Shown here in pieces: positions 5,508 to 6,718 of a DNA stretch of 6,718 nucleotides. This stretch comes from Halobacteroidaceae bacterium (GTDB taxonomy: Bacteria; Bacillota; Halanaerobiia; B1SED10-174): the NCBI GenBank assembly GCA_003550445.1, contig PUKG01000277.1:1-6718 (forward strand). The letters run 5' to 3'. Position 1 is the stretch's first letter; the number at the start of each line of letters is the position of its first letter. Below the pieces are notes generated by a model. It saw only the letters and a list, made by a program, of their open reading frames with translations. It was not told where the DNA came from and searched no databases. The translations under genes were made by a program, and so were the position numbers.

Positions 5508-6092
5508 ATGAAAGCAAAGATAAGTGAAAAATATTCCCGGATCATAGAGGCGGGTGTAAACGTTTTCACCCGGAAGGGTTTCTATAAAGCCACCGTGGAA
5601 GAAGTAGCCCGAGAAGCTGGAGTAGGCAAAGGAACAGTTTATACTTATTTCCAGAACAAAGAAGCCCTTTTTGAAGCAATAATTGAAGAAGGAATTAAAG
5701 AAATGGCCAGGGTGGTGGAAGAAACACGTAATCCCCAAGATGACCCCCGCCGGCAGTTAAAAAAAGCCATTTTTTCCATTCTGGATTTTTTTTCAAAACA
5801 CAGGGATTTCTGCATTTTCCTTGTCAGGGAACATTTCGGTTACAACCAGAGTATAAAGGAACAGGCGGAAAAATTTCATTCTCGGTATAATTCCATTTTT
5901 AATACTATCCTCCAGCAGGGCAGGGAAAAGGGTATTTTTAAGTTTGAACACCTCGATACCCTGTCTTTCGGATTGACGGGAGCTGTTTTTTCCGCAGCTT
6001 TTTATTGGTTTTTGTTTGCTGACGAATTTCCCATGCAAAAGATTTATCAAACCATCGAGGACCTTTTTTTCAATAACCTTTTGGGTGATTAA
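5508..6092 (+). CDS. TetR/AcrR-family transcriptional repressor, 194 aa
   Basis: Predicted cytoplasmic one-component repressor. The N-terminal domain (about residues 8-55) has the TetR helix-turn-helix: IIEAGVNVFTRKGFYKAT, then VEEVAREAGVGKGTVYTYF (30-48) and NKEALF. Residues 60-194 are a variable, mostly helical ligand and dimer domain rich in Phe and other hydrophobics, consistent with a hydrophobic inducer; the ligand cannot be identified. Length is usual for the family. AAGGGG seven bases before ATG supports the start. The gene is followed after 18 bases by an adaptor gene of an efflux system, so repressor and pump form an operon. A perfect palindrome over the promoter is the likely operator. 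Confidence 0.94.
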   Translation: MKAKISEKYSRIIEAGVNVFTRKGFYKATVEEVAREAGVGKGTVYTYFQNKEALFEAIIEEGIKEMARVVEETRNPQDDPRRQLKKAIFSILDFFSKHRDFCIFLVREHFGYNQSIKEQAEKFHSRYNSIFNTILQQGREKGIFKFEHLDTLSFGLTGAVFSAAFYWFLFADEFPMQKIYQTIEDLFFNNLLGD

Positions 6093-6110
6093 AAAGACGG
6101 AGGCAAAACC

Positions 6111-6718
6111 ATGAAAACTAACAAATTAACCACTTTAATATTTATTATCCTTGCCCTGGTCCTCCTTGGAGGCCTGGGCTGGTTCCGGTTATACCAGTCA
6201 CAGGATAGTTCAACACAAATTCAAGATCTTGAAGACAGGATTGCTGAACTGATAGCACGACTGGAACATGAAAACAACGAAGAAGCAATTCCCTCACCTG
6301 ATTCTGAAGAAAACGATGAAGAAATTTTGAGGGTTGACCTGGCCAGAGCGGAAATTCCCGGTCGTGCTGAAACCATAACTTATGATGGAGTAATTGAACC
6401 CAGCCGAACTACCATTATCATTCCCCTCATGCCCGGCGAGGTTACAAAAGTTTTAGTGGACAAGGGAGACCGGGTTAATCAGGGTGACCTGCTGCTAAAA
6501 ATGGATACTCGGGAAATTGATAAAAATATTGAACAGGCCCAGGCAGGAGTTGAATCAGCAAAAACACAACTGGACATGGCTAAAGAAGGCCTGCGCCAGG
6601 AAGAAATTGACCAGATCAAGGAAACAGTAAAACAGGCGGAAACCCAATTAGAACTTGCTGAGGCTTCTTACGAGCGGATTAAAACTCTCCGAGATGAAGG
6701 AATTGTCTCAGAACAGGA
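6111..6718 (+). CDS. HlyD/RND-type efflux adaptor (membrane fusion protein), 3' truncated by window end
   Basis: The first 202 codons of an adaptor subunit that links an inner-membrane transporter (RND or MacB-like ABC) to export. Residues 8-27 (the LIFIILALVLLGGLGW region) form an N-terminal membrane anchor. Residues 34-56 look like a short coiled coil (IQDLEDRIAELIARL), followed by an acidic linker. Residues 73-132 contain the first half of the barrel-sandwich/lipoyl-like domain, with TYDGVIEPSRTTIIIPLMPG, EVTKVLVDKGDRVNQGD and LLLKMD. From residue 133 a long coiled-coil arm begins (EIDKNIEQAQAGVESAKTQL and on), and LRDEGIVSEQ resembles the usual end of the second helix before the chain turns back. 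GGAGG lies seven bases before ATG. The gene is 18 bases after tetR and probably co-transcribed. A transporter gene is expected beyond the window; the substrate is unknown. Confidence 0.9.
   Translation, partial: MKTNKLTTLIFIILALVLLGGLGWFRLYQSQDSSTQIQDLEDRIAELIARLEHENNEEAIPSPDSEENDEEILRVDLARAEIPGRAETITYDGVIEPSRTTIIIPLMPGEVTKVLVDKGDRVNQGDLLLKMDTREIDKNIEQAQAGVESAKTQLDMAKEGLRQEEIDQIKETVKQAETQLELAEASYERIKTLRDEGIVSEQ

Overview
The window looks like chromosome from an AT-rich, anaerobic Gram-positive-type bacterium (Clostridia in the broad sense). This is inferred from strong AGGAGG-type ribosome binding sites, TTG and GTG starts, a ferritin-like/rubrerythrin-type protein, a BTAD regulator and tight GC-stem/U-tract terminators. 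No species can be named from the sequence alone. No tRNA, rRNA, CRISPR array, transposase or phage gene was seen.

Left part (1-2172, minus strand): a small uncharacterised 87-residue protein gene is followed upstream by a gene for a large BTAD (SARP-like) transcriptional regulator with a C-terminal region resembling a degenerate GGDEF domain. A strong terminator separates them. Just upstream of the small gene lie three TTTGTGA heptamers (minus strand) stepped by 11 and 22 bases. That geometry resembles the direct repeats bound by SARP-type activators, so the small gene may be a target of the regulator. Positions 1-81 hold no recognisable gene. Positions 1760-2172 are a non-coding AT-rich gap with a TATAAT promoter element for the regulator and the terminator of the next gene.

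Middle (2173-3687): a ferritin-like di-iron protein (minus strand, GTG start) is divergent from a membrane-anchored glycerophosphodiester phosphodiesterase (plus strand, TTG start). They share a 150-base intergenic region containing a 13-base palindrome.

Tryptophan region (3825-5315): a consensus promoter (TTGACA, 17 bases, TATAAT) drives a leader with a strong ribosome binding site and a 26-residue ORF containing a Trp-Ser-Trp motif. A hairpin begins at the second Trp codon, and an intrinsic terminator lies just before trpB. This is the architecture of ribosome-mediated trp attenuation, here placed before a single trpB with no trpA or other trp genes in view. A second terminator closes the unit.

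Right part (5426-6718): a TetR-family repressor is followed after 18 bases by an HlyD/RND-type adaptor gene cut by the window end. An 11-2-11 inverted repeat overlaps the promoter -10 and start region, so the repressor probably controls itself and the efflux system.

The most interesting items are the trp attenuator on a lone trpB, the BTAD plus GGDEF-like fusion, and the phased heptamers beside it. Nothing here amounts to a clearly new multi-gene system.
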